Positions 1-9,295 of a stretch of DNA of 44,323 bases are shown in pieces. The first letter of the stretch is position 1. Each line of letters starts with the position of its first letter. Made by a program: the position numbers and the translations under genes. The notes beneath the pieces were generated by a model. It was not told where the DNA came from and ran no database searches. It worked only from the letters and a program-made list of their open reading frames with translations. Source of the DNA: Acidobacteriota bacterium (GTDB lineage Bacteria; Acidobacteriota; Terriglobia; Bryobacterales; Bryobacteraceae). The DNA lies in assembly GCA_016178945.1 (NCBI GenBank), contig JACOSH010000064.1, positions 1 to 44,323 of the forward strand. The letters are read 5' to 3'.

Positions 1-14
1 CGTACAATAGTGTA

Positions 15-2255
<2,241 letters not shown>

Positions 2256-2257
2256 AC

Positions 2258-2629
2258 ATGCTGGCCACCGACCCCAGGACCGAACCCGAACACATCTCCA
2301 TCTCCAAGTCCAAGGGGATCGCCATCGACTGGAGGGATGGGCACCGCAGCGAGTACGGCCTGCGCTACTTGCGCCATCATTGCCCTTGCGCGGTGTGCAC
2401 CGGGTCTCACGGCACGACGCCGGCCGCTCCCCCGATCGACCCCTCGCCCTTCCAGATGTACCAGGCGGCTCTCAAGATGAACGATGTGGAGCCGGTCGGA
2501 CACTACGCGGTCCGGATCGCGTGGAACGACGGGCACTCCTCCGGCATTTACTCCTACGAGCACTTTCGCAAGATTTGCCCGTGCCCCTCATGCACGGGCG
2601 CCACTACCGGAACAGGACCCCAGGGATGA
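2258..2629 (+). CDS. DUF971 (gamma-butyrobetaine hydroxylase-like N-terminal) protein
   Basis: A 123-residue protein of the DUF971/GBBH-like_N family, a small metal-binding fold of unproven role that in other bacteria is often found near or fused to Mrp/ApbC-type Fe-S factors. The sequence is an internal duplication: each half has I-x-W-x-DGH-x-S followed about 12-15 residues later by CPCxxCTG (first half HHCPCAVCTGSH, second half CPCPSCTG), so six cysteines and a histidine are placed for metal binding. ATG at 2258 begins 2 nt after the rel stop, and its own TGA overlaps the next ATG, so rel, this gene and the next probably form one transcript. Assignment to the family is firm; function is not known. 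Confidence 0.85.
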   Translation: MLATDPRTEPEHISISKSKGIAIDWRDGHRSEYGLRYLRHHCPCAVCTGSHGTTPAAPPIDPSPFQMYQAALKMNDVEPVGHYAVRIAWNDGHSSGIYSYEHFRKICPCPSCTGATTGTGPQG

Positions 2630-3072
2630 GCTTCAGCGACAACCTCGAAAACAACCTCAAGAATCTGGAATCGCGCGACGAGCGGGATGGCGCGGGCGGC
2701 GCTCGCGGCCGCCAACGCCGCCGCTCGGACCGCGCCCGAACACTGGCGGCGGCGCCGTTCGCCGAGCAGCTCAAGAACGGACCCTTCACCGCCGGCCTGA
2801 TGCGCCACGCCACGCGCATCGGCTTTGGATGGCGCACCAAGGTCTACATCGTGTGGCTGGGCGGCACTCTGCGCCTGGAGGCGCGGGAGCACCGGCTGGA
2901 GCTGCGTCCCACTCCGGACGGTGTGATGGCGCACTGGCTGTTGAACGGCCAGGAGACGCGCAAGGAGAAGGTCGACCTGGCCGCGAACCCCGAAACCCTT
3001 GCCCGGCGGTGGCTCGATACGGTGGGGCCCACGCCCCGGCCCGCGGCGCCCGATCCGGAGCTGGAATCATAA
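2626..3072 (+). CDS. Hypothetical protein, translationally coupled to the DUF971 gene
   Basis: A 148-residue protein with no domain I recognise. It starts with a short charged helix (FSDNLENNLKNLESRDERD), then a low-complexity Arg/Gly/Ala stretch (about 25-45) and a compact C-terminal half rich in Arg and Trp (about 55-135). No signal peptide or membrane helix is visible, so it is probably cytosolic. Its ATG overlaps the TGA of the upstream gene (ATGA), the usual sign of coupled translation, which is the main reason to call it real. It ends with a Pro/Ala-rich tail just before an intergenic repeat. Confidence 0.65.
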   Translation: MSFSDNLENNLKNLESRDERDGAGGARGRQRRRSDRARTLAAAPFAEQLKNGPFTAGLMRHATRIGFGWRTKVYIVWLGGTLRLEAREHRLELRPTPDGVMAHWLLNGQETRKEKVDLAANPETLARRWLDTVGPTPRPAAPDPELES

Positions 3073-3076
3073 AGTT

Positions 3077-3104
3077 GTCAGCGGTCGGCGGTCAACGGTC
3101 AGCC
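3077..3104. repeat. Four tandem heptamers, GTCAGCG-like
   Basis: Four consecutive 7-nt units, gtcagcg, gtcggcg, gtcaacg, gtcagcc, lie between the hypothetical gene and the next secreted protein. About 20 nt downstream the complementary pattern cgctgat-cgctgat occurs (3124-3137), so the region can fold into an imperfect hairpin. It could be a terminator-like or repeat-derived spacer; no U-tract follows. Confidence 0.6.
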
Positions 3105-3167
3105 GCACTCCCGGCCACAGTCTCGCTGATCGCTGATGCTGGCCGCTTCTATGCTATCCTCATCCAC

Positions 3168-3518
3168 ATGCGCAAACTACTGCTATTGGCCTTCAGCTGC
3201 GGCGTGTCCCTCTGGGCGGCGGATGTAACCGGCAACTGGGATTTCACGGTGGAAACCTCGCAGGGCTCGGGCAACCCCACGTTCGTGTTCAAACAGGAGG
3301 GGGAGAAGCTGACCGGCACTTACAGCGGGCTGCTGGGCAAGGCCGATGTGAAGGGGACCGTAAAAGGCGACAAGATCGAATTCGGATTTGAGGCTTCCGG
3401 AGGCGGGCAGAACTTCAAGGTCTCCTACAAGGGGACCATCGAAAGCGCCACCAAGATGAAAGGCGAAGTGGAACTCGGCGAGCTCGGTAAAGGAAGCTGG
3501 ACGGGGGTCAAGAAGTAG
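3168..3518 (+). CDS. Small secreted beta-rich protein, unknown function
   Basis: A 116-residue protein with a clear signal peptide (MRKLLLLAFSCGVSLWA, cleavage probably after LWA), leaving a mature chain of about 98 residues made of alternating short beta strands (GNWDFTVET, TGTYSGLLGK, VKGTVKGDKIEF, SWTGVKK). It resembles short single-domain exported proteins that are common in Acidobacteriota; no catalytic motif is seen. The start is fixed by the signal peptide. A TATCCT hexamer ends 7 nt before the ATG and no Shine-Dalgarno is visible, consistent with a leaderless message. The gene ends exactly where the convergent TonB-type gene ends. Confidence 0.75.
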   Translation: MRKLLLLAFSCGVSLWAADVTGNWDFTVETSQGSGNPTFVFKQEGEKLTGTYSGLLGKADVKGTVKGDKIEFGFEASGGGQNFKVSYKGTIESATKMKGEVELGELGKGSWTGVKK

Positions 3519-4514
3519 CTATAGCAGCCGGAAGTTGACTTCGATCTGGCAGGCCACTGTGACGGGCCTGCCGTCTTTCAGGCCGGGCTTAAACTTCCAC
3601 TTGTTGACGGCTTCAATGGCCTTCTCGTCGAGTCCCAGCCCGATGCCCCGAACCACGCGCAGGTTGCGAGTCTTGCCCGAAGCGTCGACCTCGGCGTAAA
3701 GCACCACGGTGCCCGAGTATTTGGCTTTGCGGGCCTCTTCGGAGTACTCCGGATCGATCTTGTAGAGGACCACCGGAGAAGAGACGCCGCCGCCCACGCG
3801 GAACACGCCGCCACCCACGCCTCCGCCTTCGCCCGGACCGAATCCTGCGCCGCGCCCGGAGCCCACGCCGCCGCCCGAACCGCTGCCGATACCGCCACCC
3901 GAGCCCGGTCCATTCGACGGAGGGCCGATCTTGCCCAGGGGATCGCCCCACACGTTCATGTTGTTGTTGGGGATGTTCACGTCCGGCGGAATCACCAGGC
4001 TGGGATCCATCACCAGCTTCGGATTCGGGTTGTTGACCACCGCCATGGGCGGGGTGAACTGCTTGGGAGAGAACTTGGGCAGACGGCCCTTGCTGGCGGG
4101 AGTGGGCGAGCGGTCGCCGCCGCCGCCGCCGCCGGACATGGTCTGGGGCTTGATCGCCGCCTTGGGGATATAGGGGGCGATGTCCGGAGCGATCAGGTGC
4201 ACCGTTTCCTTCACCTTGTTCTGAACCGCCTTGCTCGAGGCCACGGTAAACAGCAGGACCACGACGGTGGTGTGGGCCAACAGCGACATCAGGTCCGATC
4301 TCCGGCTGTGTCCGTAGAGACCCCAGATGTCCTTCACGGCCACGGGCTTGGAGGTCACCTGCAAAGGCGGCAACTTCGGCGGGCGGACCAGATCCTTGAC
4401 GTTCTGGAACAACGACTTATACCAGGGATCTTCGACGCAAGCGGCGAGCAGCCGCCGCAAGTGAACGTCGGGATCAAGATGGGTGCTGGGATCGGATTGG
4501 GATACTTCTGGCAT
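3519..4514 (-). CDS. TonB-family energy transducer-like protein
   Basis: A 331-residue inner-membrane protein. A cytosolic N-terminal segment (about 1-75) precedes a single membrane anchor (SDLMSLLAHTTVVVLLFTVA, about 73-92), then a long Pro/Gly-rich periplasmic spacer (about 110-235, including runs of GGGGGG and repeated GSGGG) and a C-terminal TonB domain (about 240-331) with the typical SSPVVLYKIDPEYSEEARKA and GTVVLYAEVDASG segments and a terminal beta strand. The family couples proton-motive force to outer-membrane receptors; the unusually long cytosolic head suggests it receives an internal signal. No exbB/exbD genes are next to it. Its stop abuts the stop of the upstream plus-strand gene. 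A TTGACA box is found about 115 nt upstream. Confidence 0.88.
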   Translation of the reverse strand: MPEVSQSDPSTHLDPDVHLRRLLAACVEDPWYKSLFQNVKDLVRPPKLPPLQVTSKPVAVKDIWGLYGHSRRSDLMSLLAHTTVVVLLFTVASSKAVQNKVKETVHLIAPDIAPYIPKAAIKPQTMSGGGGGGDRSPTPASKGRLPKFSPKQFTPPMAVVNNPNPKLVMDPSLVIPPDVNIPNNNMNVWGDPLGKIGPPSNGPGSGGGIGSGSGGGVGSGRGAGFGPGEGGGVGGGVFRVGGGVSSPVVLYKIDPEYSEEARKAKYSGTVVLYAEVDASGKTRNLRVVRGIGLGLDEKAIEAVNKWKFKPGLKDGRPVTVACQIEVNFRLL

Positions 4515-4610
4515 GGTTACCTGGCTGCGAACCGGAGCCGCTTCATTCTCAATGACGCAAGCCGTCGTCTGATCGTTACGTCTTTTGGAAGTCGGGACAC
4601 TCCCTCCCGT

Positions 4611-4635
4611 ATCTTATCTTAACACAAGCTGTCAA
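4611..4635 (-). promoter_or_regulatory. Weak candidate promoter for the TonB-type gene
   Basis: On the minus strand a perfect TTGACA (4635-4630) is followed by TAAGAT at 4616-4611. The 13-nt spacing is shorter than the usual 16-18, so only the -35 box is convincing. It would give a leader of roughly 90 nt. Confidence 0.3.
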
Positions 4636-4697
4636 ATCATGTTCCTATCCGTCAGTTGCGGCCAGATGTAAAATTCTTCCGTTTTTGGAATCCGGGC

Positions 4698-5453
4698 CTA
4701 TCGAAGGAACACGCGGACGCCCTGCTGGACCGCGGCTGCGCCGGCCGCGCCGGTGAGGGCCGACACAAACACCCAGCCTCCCCGCCTGCGCCACTCCTCG
4801 TGGACGGCATGAAAACCCAAGTAAAAGAAACACCCCGCGGCGACCGCCAACGTCCCCCGCAGCCACCAGGCGGTGGGAGCCGCCGCCAGTCCAACCAGCC
4901 CTCCCGCCAATGTGGCCGACTCGACAGCCACACACCAGCCCAGCGCCGAGATCCGCGAGGCTACCGCGGCGCGCAGGATGGCCCCCAGGGCGATCCCCTC
5001 GGGTATCTTGTGCAGAATCACCGCCAGCGGCAGCGCGAGCCGGATTCCGGGAGTCGCCGACGTCTGGGCGGCGGCGATTCCCCAGCCATCCAGAAAGGCA
5101 TGAAAGGCGGTGGCGGCGATCATGGGCGGGGCGAAACCATGCAGCACCGCGCTGCAGGAGGCGTGGTCGTGGCCGCGCGAGCAGGAGGGGCAAACCGGAG
5201 CAACGAAGCGGTCGACCGACAGCAGCAGGAGGTACCCCATGAGAAAGAGCAAGCTGCTGGCGGGCCAACCCGTCGAGGCGCCGGCTTCCGGGAGCAGACC
5301 GAAGAGCGCAACCCCAACCAGCAGGCCGCCGCTGAACGGGATGATCGGGCGGGCGCCGCCAGGCGCGCCGCTCAACCACAGACCCACAGCGGCGCTCGAC
5401 ACCGCGACTGCCGTCGCCAGCAGCGGCGCGAAAATTCCCGTGACAAGATTCAT
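4698..5453 (-). CDS. ZIP-family divalent metal transporter
   Basis: A 251-residue polytopic membrane protein with about seven or eight helices. The metal-binding signatures of ZIP proteins are present: HAFLDGWGIA in the fourth helix and HKIPEGIALG in the fifth. A cytosolic or periplasmic loop between helices 3 and 4 is rich in Cys and His (CPSCSRGHDHASCSAVLHG, about 88-106), as is typical for the variable metal-sensing loop of this family. Substrate is likely zinc or another divalent cation, moving into the cytosol. It stands alone, with the small basic protein upstream on the same strand. Confidence 0.88.
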   Translation of the reverse strand: MNLVTGIFAPLLATAVAVSSAAVGLWLSGAPGGARPIIPFSGGLLVGVALFGLLPEAGASTGWPASSLLFLMGYLLLLSVDRFVAPVCPSCSRGHDHASCSAVLHGFAPPMIAATAFHAFLDGWGIAAAQTSATPGIRLALPLAVILHKIPEGIALGAILRAAVASRISALGWCVAVESATLAGGLVGLAAAPTAWWLRGTLAVAAGCFFYLGFHAVHEEWRRRGGWVFVSALTGAAGAAAVQQGVRVFLR

Positions 5454-5489
5454 GGATAAGGGTCGAGCGCGACAGGCGGCGGTCCGCGA

Positions 5490-5705
5490 CTACACGCGCC
5501 GCGACTTGACGCCCCGCTTGGCGCGCTGCGGCTTCTTGTTCTGCTTCGGCGCCTTGTACTTCTTCGGCTTGTACTTCTGCGCCTTGCGCATCTTCGCCTT
5601 ATAGGGCCTGTTCTGTGTTTGCGGTTTCGGTTGACGCTTCTGAGCGGCGTCCAGCCCGCTCCCCAGCAGGAAAGCGAGCAGGGTGAGCAGCGCGAGCTTT
5701 CTCAT
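5490..5705 (-). CDS. Tiny Lys/Arg-rich exported protein
   Basis: A 71-residue product with a signal peptide (MRKLALLTLLAFLLGSGLDA) and a mature part of about 50 residues dominated by Lys, Arg, Gln, Pro and Tyr (units such as YKAKMRKAQKYKPKKYKAP), with no acidic residues. Such a chain is likely disordered and could bind nucleic acid, phospholipid or acidic exopolysaccharide; this is inference. The reality of the gene is supported by a promoter positioned for a leaderless message (see the promoter entry at 5712-5740). Confidence 0.7.
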   Translation of the reverse strand: MRKLALLTLLAFLLGSGLDAAQKRQPKPQTQNRPYKAKMRKAQKYKPKKYKAPKQNKKPQRAKRGVKSRRV

Positions 5706-5711
5706 AAGCCT

Positions 5712-5740
5712 ATTCTAGGCCCATTCGCCGAAAAGGACAA
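5712..5740 (-). promoter_or_regulatory. Sigma-70-like promoter for a leaderless message
   Basis: On the minus strand TTGTCC (5740-5735), a 17-nt spacer and TAGAAT (5717-5712) precede the ATG at 5705 by only 6 nt. Transcription would start at or next to the start codon. Box quality is 4/6 and 5/6 against consensus. Confidence 0.6.
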
Positions 5741-5801
5741 ATCGGGGGTAAGGCCTACGGCGCCGTCTTTTTTGACGTGGTTGGGCTTGCTCCCCTGCCC
5801 T

Positions 5802-6122
5802 CTACGCGCTGGCCTCTTGCGCGACCGACCGAACCGGCCGGACTTTGACCTTCACCTCGACCCGCGAACCGAGGCGGTTGATGATCGTCATGAGGCGATC
5901 GACGGTGAACCGCCCGAGGTCCGCATTGCGGATACGTGAGAAGTCCGCCGCGGCAATTCCTGTGCGGCCCTGCGCGGCGCGCAGGGTCAGCCGCTCCCGG
6001 TCGAGCGCCTTGACGATCTCGGTGGCGAGGATCGCCTTGAACTGTTCGGCGTCCGCGTTCTCGTGCCCAAGGTCGCGGAACACATTGCCGCTGCCCCGCA
6101 CCACTTCCAGCTTCTCTTTCAT
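5802..6122 (-). CDS. HigA-type antitoxin, XRE-like helix-turn-helix protein
   Basis: A 106-residue DNA-binding protein; residues about 40-85 form a helix-turn-helix (LTLRAAQGRTGIAAADFSRIRN then DRLMTIINRLG). Proteins of this type neutralise a HigB/Gp49-like mRNA interferase and repress their own operon. The gene order (toxin first, antitoxin second) and the ATGA overlap with the toxin frame match this class. The toxin partner here is broken, so the antitoxin is now effectively an orphan; it remains intact, which fits a retained role as a repressor or as protection against related toxins. A palindromic operator lies upstream of the locus. Confidence 0.82.
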   Translation of the reverse strand: MKEKLEVVRGSGNVFRDLGHENADAEQFKAILATEIVKALDRERLTLRAAQGRTGIAAADFSRIRNADLGRFTVDRLMTIINRLGSRVEVKVKVRPVRSVAQEASA

Positions 6123-6449
6123 CGCAACAACTCCTTCAGCCGCTTCAAACGGTCCTTGATGAGGTCAATCTCGCATTTCGGCGTCTTGATGCCCTGCGTC
6201 GATTTCTTCCGGAAAGCATGGACCACCCAGATCTCATCGGCGAGCTGCACCGCGCAGACCACACGGAGGCATCGCCCTTGAACGCCAGGGCGATCTCGAA
6301 CACGCCCGACCCCAGCCCGTGCATCGGTTTCGCGATATCGGCCTTCCCGCCTTCGGCGGCGATCGTCAGGGCCGCCAGGAAGACCGACTGGGCCCGAATT
6401 CCTTCAATGCCGCCCTGATCCATGAAACGGGCCTTGTTCTTGGGGTCAT
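6119..6449 (-). pseudogene. Frameshifted HigB/Gp49-like toxin
   Basis: Three frames are needed to read this toxin. ATG at 6449 gives MTPRTRPVSWIRAALKEF, a normal N-terminus. Near 6395-6403 the frame shifts to one reading IRAQSVFLAALTIAAEGGKA and KPMHGLGSGVFEIALAFKGDA. Near 6265-6270 it shifts again to VVCAVQLADEIWVVHAFRKK and the C-terminal KTPKCEIDLIKDRLKRLKEL, ending in a TGA that overlaps the antitoxin ATG. At the second site the loss of one T from an ancestral gcc-ttc-cgt would explain the change. At the first site about 13 nt may have been lost between copies of AAGGAATTC (inference). The pieces are otherwise well conserved, so the damage is recent, or one or both shifts are sequencing errors. 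Confidence 0.8.
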
Positions 6450-6488
6450 CCGCTTCTCGCCGCTTCTAGCGGCCTCATGTACTCGATG

Positions 6489-6514
6489 TTGTCATATGTG
6501 ACAACACGTGTCAA
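6489..6514 (-). promoter_or_regulatory. Palindromic operator upstream of the HigBA-type locus
   Basis: Alternating half-sites TTGTCA (6489-6494), TGACAA (6499-6504) and TGTCAA (6509-6514) form two overlapping inverted repeats with 4-nt centres. Read on the minus strand the outermost half-site is also a perfect TTGACA -35 box. This is the expected place for antitoxin autoregulation, 40-65 nt before the toxin start. Confidence 0.6.
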
Positions 6515-6528
6515 GAAAGCCCGCCGTG

Positions 6529-7680
6529 CTAGCGAGGCAGCGGCAGGCTCACAACCTCTCCGGTGGCCGCCGAGCGGTAGGCCGCGAACAGAACCTCGAC
6601 CGCCTTGGCGCCGTCAAAGACCGACACTTCCGGCTCCTGGCCCGACTCCAGGCAGTCGATGAAGAGGCTCTGGTCCGAGCGCACGGGCGTCTCCAGCGTC
6701 AGCCACTCCGGGCGCGGCGTGATGCCCGCGCGGACTTGCGTGCCGCGCCAAAAACCCATGGGATCCTCCGGATCGCGCGGCGGGCGCTTCCAGTCCAGCA
6801 TGCCGGAGGCCACCTCGGCGCGCGGGCGGAAGGCGTCGATCAGGACACTGCCTTTGTCGCCGTAGAGGCGCGTGAGGTTGGGGCCGGAACCGAAGTGGCT
6901 CATCCAGCCGATGCGCCCCGCCGTGATGGTCGCCGTCACGCCGTCCTCCAGCGTCAGCGCCATCAAACCGAAGTCTTCCATGCCGCGCCGCTGATGTTCC
7001 TGGAAGAAGTAGTTCGCCGTGACCGCGCGCACGCTGAGGACTTCGCGGCGCATCAGCCATCGGATCAGGGCCACCGAGTAGACCGCGATGTTGAACAGCT
7101 CGCGCTTGGCGTCGGGGACCAGGAATTGAGCCGGCGGGTAGGATTCCTTTCGCGGCTGGCCCAGCGCGGCGGTCCCCGGCCAGCCTTTGGCGAACATCAG
7201 GTCGCAGTGGATGGCGCGGATCTTGCCCAGTTGTCCCGACTCCACCATGCGTTTGGCCCGCTGGGCATAGGGCAGGTTGATCTGGCTGAACATCTGGCCG
7301 CGCAGGCCATTCATGCGCACGGCGTCGACGATACTGTCGGCGCCGGCCAGCGAGCCGGCCAGCGGCTTGTCCATGTAGAGATGCTTTCCGGCGCGCGCGC
7401 AGCGGACCGCAATGCGCGCTTGCCGCTCATGCTCGGCGCAAATCGAGACCAGATCCACGTCCGGCCGGCGCAGGGCGTCATCGAAGTCCGGCAGCAGCGG
7501 GACTTTCATCTCCTCGGCCAGGCGGCGATTCAGCGCGGCGCGGCGGGCATCGACGCCAGGCTCGTCGGTGACGCCGGCGACCCGGCAGCGCGGATCGGCG
7601 GCGAAGCCGGGCCCGTAGCTCTCCTGGTGCGTGTTGGCGCCGGCGGCCAGGAGTACTCCCCAAGGACGGTCACGCGGCAT
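6529..7680 (-). CDS. Gfo/Idh/MocA-family oxidoreductase
   Basis: A 383-residue protein with an N-terminal NAD(P)-binding Rossmann domain (about 1-125) and a C-terminal substrate domain. The characteristic lysine motif is present as GKHLYMDKPLA (DKP in place of the usual EKP). The glycine-rich loop near the N-terminus (LLAAGANTHQESYGPGF) is atypical, so cofactor binding may differ. The family oxidises sugars, inositols or other polyols. The substrate cannot be told from sequence. No signal peptide. The start overlaps the end of the upstream gene by 11 nt, so the two are coupled. Confidence 0.85.
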   Translation of the reverse strand: MPRDRPWGVLLAAGANTHQESYGPGFAADPRCRVAGVTDEPGVDARRAALNRRLAEEMKVPLLPDFDDALRRPDVDLVSICAEHERQARIAVRCARAGKHLYMDKPLAGSLAGADSIVDAVRMNGLRGQMFSQINLPYAQRAKRMVESGQLGKIRAIHCDLMFAKGWPGTAALGQPRKESYPPAQFLVPDAKRELFNIAVYSVALIRWLMRREVLSVRAVTANYFFQEHQRRGMEDFGLMALTLEDGVTATITAGRIGWMSHFGSGPNLTRLYGDKGSVLIDAFRPRAEVASGMLDWKRPPRDPEDPMGFWRGTQVRAGITPRPEWLTLETPVRSDQSLFIDCLESGQEPEVSVFDGAKAVEVLFAAYRSAATGEVVSLPLPR

Positions 7681-8125
7681 GTTTCACCATCGCCGGCCGG
7701 CCGGACTCGAGCGATTCGCGGATGGCCGCGCGCCAAACCGGGTCGCCGCCGGCGAGGGCGACGCGGCCGGGCGTGTCCTGGTATTGCAGGGCGCCCTGGT
7801 TGCCGATCAGCAGGATCAGCAGTTGGGGCTCCTCGGTGCGGCAGGCTTCGGCGGTCAACACGGCGGTCTGGCCGCCGGCGAATTCCACCAGCGCGGTCAG
7901 GTAGCCGTCGCGCTCGGCGCCTTGCGCGTAGACCCGCAGCGGCGGCGAGCTAAATCCGCGACCGGCCAACGGCGCGGCCTCAGCCAGCACGCCTAGAAGG
8001 AGTCCGTGATCGGCGGTCAATTGGAAATAGGCCCGCAGCGCGACGGGCGTGCCGATTCGCCGCTCAATACCTGCGGCGGCCATGGCGCGGTGGAGCGATT
8101 CCAGGTAGGTGGGGGTGATTGGCAC
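7670..8125 (-). CDS. Stand-alone Gfo/Idh/MocA C-terminal-like protein
   Basis: About 151 residues from GTG at 8125 (VPITPTYLESLHRAMAAAG); a longer reading up to 8206 would run into the repeat cluster and is less likely. The second half (ALVEFAGGQTAVLTAEA, then LLIGNQGALQYQDTPG) resembles the C-terminal beta-sheet domain of Gfo/Idh/MocA enzymes, but there is no Rossmann domain. It may form a complex with, or be a remnant split from, the oxidoreductase whose start it overlaps. A TAGTAT hexamer ends 7 nt upstream of the GTG. Function unknown. Confidence 0.6.
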   Translation of the reverse strand: MPITPTYLESLHRAMAAAGIERRIGTPVALRAYFQLTADHGLLLGVLAEAAPLAGRGFSSPPLRVYAQGAERDGYLTALVEFAGGQTAVLTAEACRTEEPQLLILLIGNQGALQYQDTPGRVALAGGDPVWRAAIRESLESGRPAMVKHAA

Positions 8126-8169
8126 GCAGTCAATACTAACACTCCAGCCAGTGGCAAGAACCGCTTGCG

Positions 8170-8353
8170 GAGAAGCTGTGAAAGATATCGGCGACCGCTC
8201 CCTCACGGTCGCGGCTCTGTACCATTTGCAGAATGCACTTACAGAGCCGCGCGCGTAAGCAAGCGGTGCGAAATTATTTCACAGCTTCTCATGGTCGCGG
8301 CTCGTACCATTCGTGCTGCACTCACAAGCCGCGCGTTGTGAGCAAGCGGTGCG
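8170..8353. repeat. Composite palindromic dispersed repeat, two and a half units
   Basis: Outer arms gagaagctgtgaaa (8170-8183) and tttcacagcttctc (8277-8290) are perfect inverted repeats. Inside them gcggctctgta (8211-8221) pairs with tacagagccgc (8240-8250). The segment 8204-8270 recurs, diverged, at 8291-8353, followed by a third partial copy (gtcgcggctcag, 8353-8364). Parts of it recur almost exactly at 11497, 21682 and 24890. No ORF covers it. It has the look of a non-autonomous, REP- or MITE-like element. Confidence 0.85.
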
Positions 8354-8392
8354 GTCGCGGCTCAGAAGATTCAGCTACCCTGAGAGAAGACT

Positions 8393-9295
8393 ATGCTCCG
8401 TCCCGGGATCTGGCTGGCGCTGGTGGCCGCTTCTTCTGCGCAGACCAACTACTTCCCTTTGCACATCGGGAACCAGTGGGTCTATCGCGGCGGCGGCGAG
8501 GTGCGGGCGATGGACGTCGCGCGCACGCAGACGTTCAGCGGCCGGGAATACGCGCTGCTGCGCGGCGCATTCGGCGGAGACGCCTGGCTGCGCATGGACG
8601 GCCAGGGAACGCTGTACGCCTACAATCCCCAATCCAACCGGGAGGCGGTCTGGGTGGCTTTCGGGACGCCGGAAGGCGGCGCGTTCGCGAGCGAAGCGGA
8701 CCCGTGCAGTCCCCGGGGAGTGGTGATCTCCAGGTCCGCGAAGCTGGAGGGCCCGGCCGGCGAGTTCACCGACGCGTTTGAGGTGAGGTACCCGCCCGCG
8801 CAGTGCGCCGACGCGGGTCTGGAACGCGAAGTGTACGGAAACTGGGTGGGGTTGTTGCGGCGGGTCCAGACCACTATCGCCGGGCCGCACACGTACGAGC
8901 TGATCTACGCCCGCATCGGCGGCGCGACGGTGCGGTCGGAAAGGGAGCTCGCCTTTGGATTGACCCTGGACCAGGCAGTCTACGCGCCGGGGCAGCCAGT
9001 CACCGTGCGTCTCTGGCTGCGTCATTCGCAGCCCGAGCCGATCGAGCTGCGCTTCAACAGCGGCCAGACCTACGAAATCGTGGTGAAGAACGAGAAGGGA
9101 GAAGTTGTCTACCGGTGGTCGGAGGGCAGGAGCTTCACGCAGGCGCTGCGCCAGGAGCAGATGACCGGGGGAGAGAAGAACTGGGTCGAGGTGATCCGGC
9201 CCAACCTGGCGCGGGGCGCCTACGTCATCGAGACCTGGCTTACGACCTCGGGCCCCCCACGGTTTTCGGCCACGGCCGGGCTGGAGATTCGGTAG
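8393..9295 (+). CDS. Secreted protein with C-terminal BsuPI-like domain
   Basis: A 300-residue exported protein: a short signal peptide (MLRPGIWLALVAASSAQ), an N-terminal beta-rich region of the type that begins PLHIGNQWVYRG (about 22-180), and a C-terminal immunoglobulin-like domain (about 185-300) matching the BsuPI proteinase-inhibitor family (LDQAVYAPGQPVTVRLWL, LRFNSGQTYEIVVKNEKGE). The prototype inhibits Bacillus subtilis intracellular proteinases, but most relatives are exported and uncharacterised. The last 56 nt overlap the end of the convergent Wzz-like gene, which is unusually long for a tail-to-tail overlap. Confidence 0.75.
   Translation: MLRPGIWLALVAASSAQTNYFPLHIGNQWVYRGGGEVRAMDVARTQTFSGREYALLRGAFGGDAWLRMDGQGTLYAYNPQSNREAVWVAFGTPEGGAFASEADPCSPRGVVISRSAKLEGPAGEFTDAFEVRYPPAQCADAGLEREVYGNWVGLLRRVQTTIAGPHTYELIYARIGGATVRSERELAFGLTLDQAVYAPGQPVTVRLWLRHSQPEPIELRFNSGQTYEIVVKNEKGEVVYRWSEGRSFTQALRQEQMTGGEKNWVEVIRPNLARGAYVIETWLTTSGPPRFSATAGLEIR

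Noticed and set aside
6145-6423. A separate 92-residue gene
   Set aside because: Its first half is the middle of the frameshifted toxin and its second half is out of frame.
8204-8364. CRISPR-like array
   Set aside because: The units are diverged, about 85 nt apart with no regular spacers, and the same sequence occurs elsewhere in the window as a dispersed repeat.
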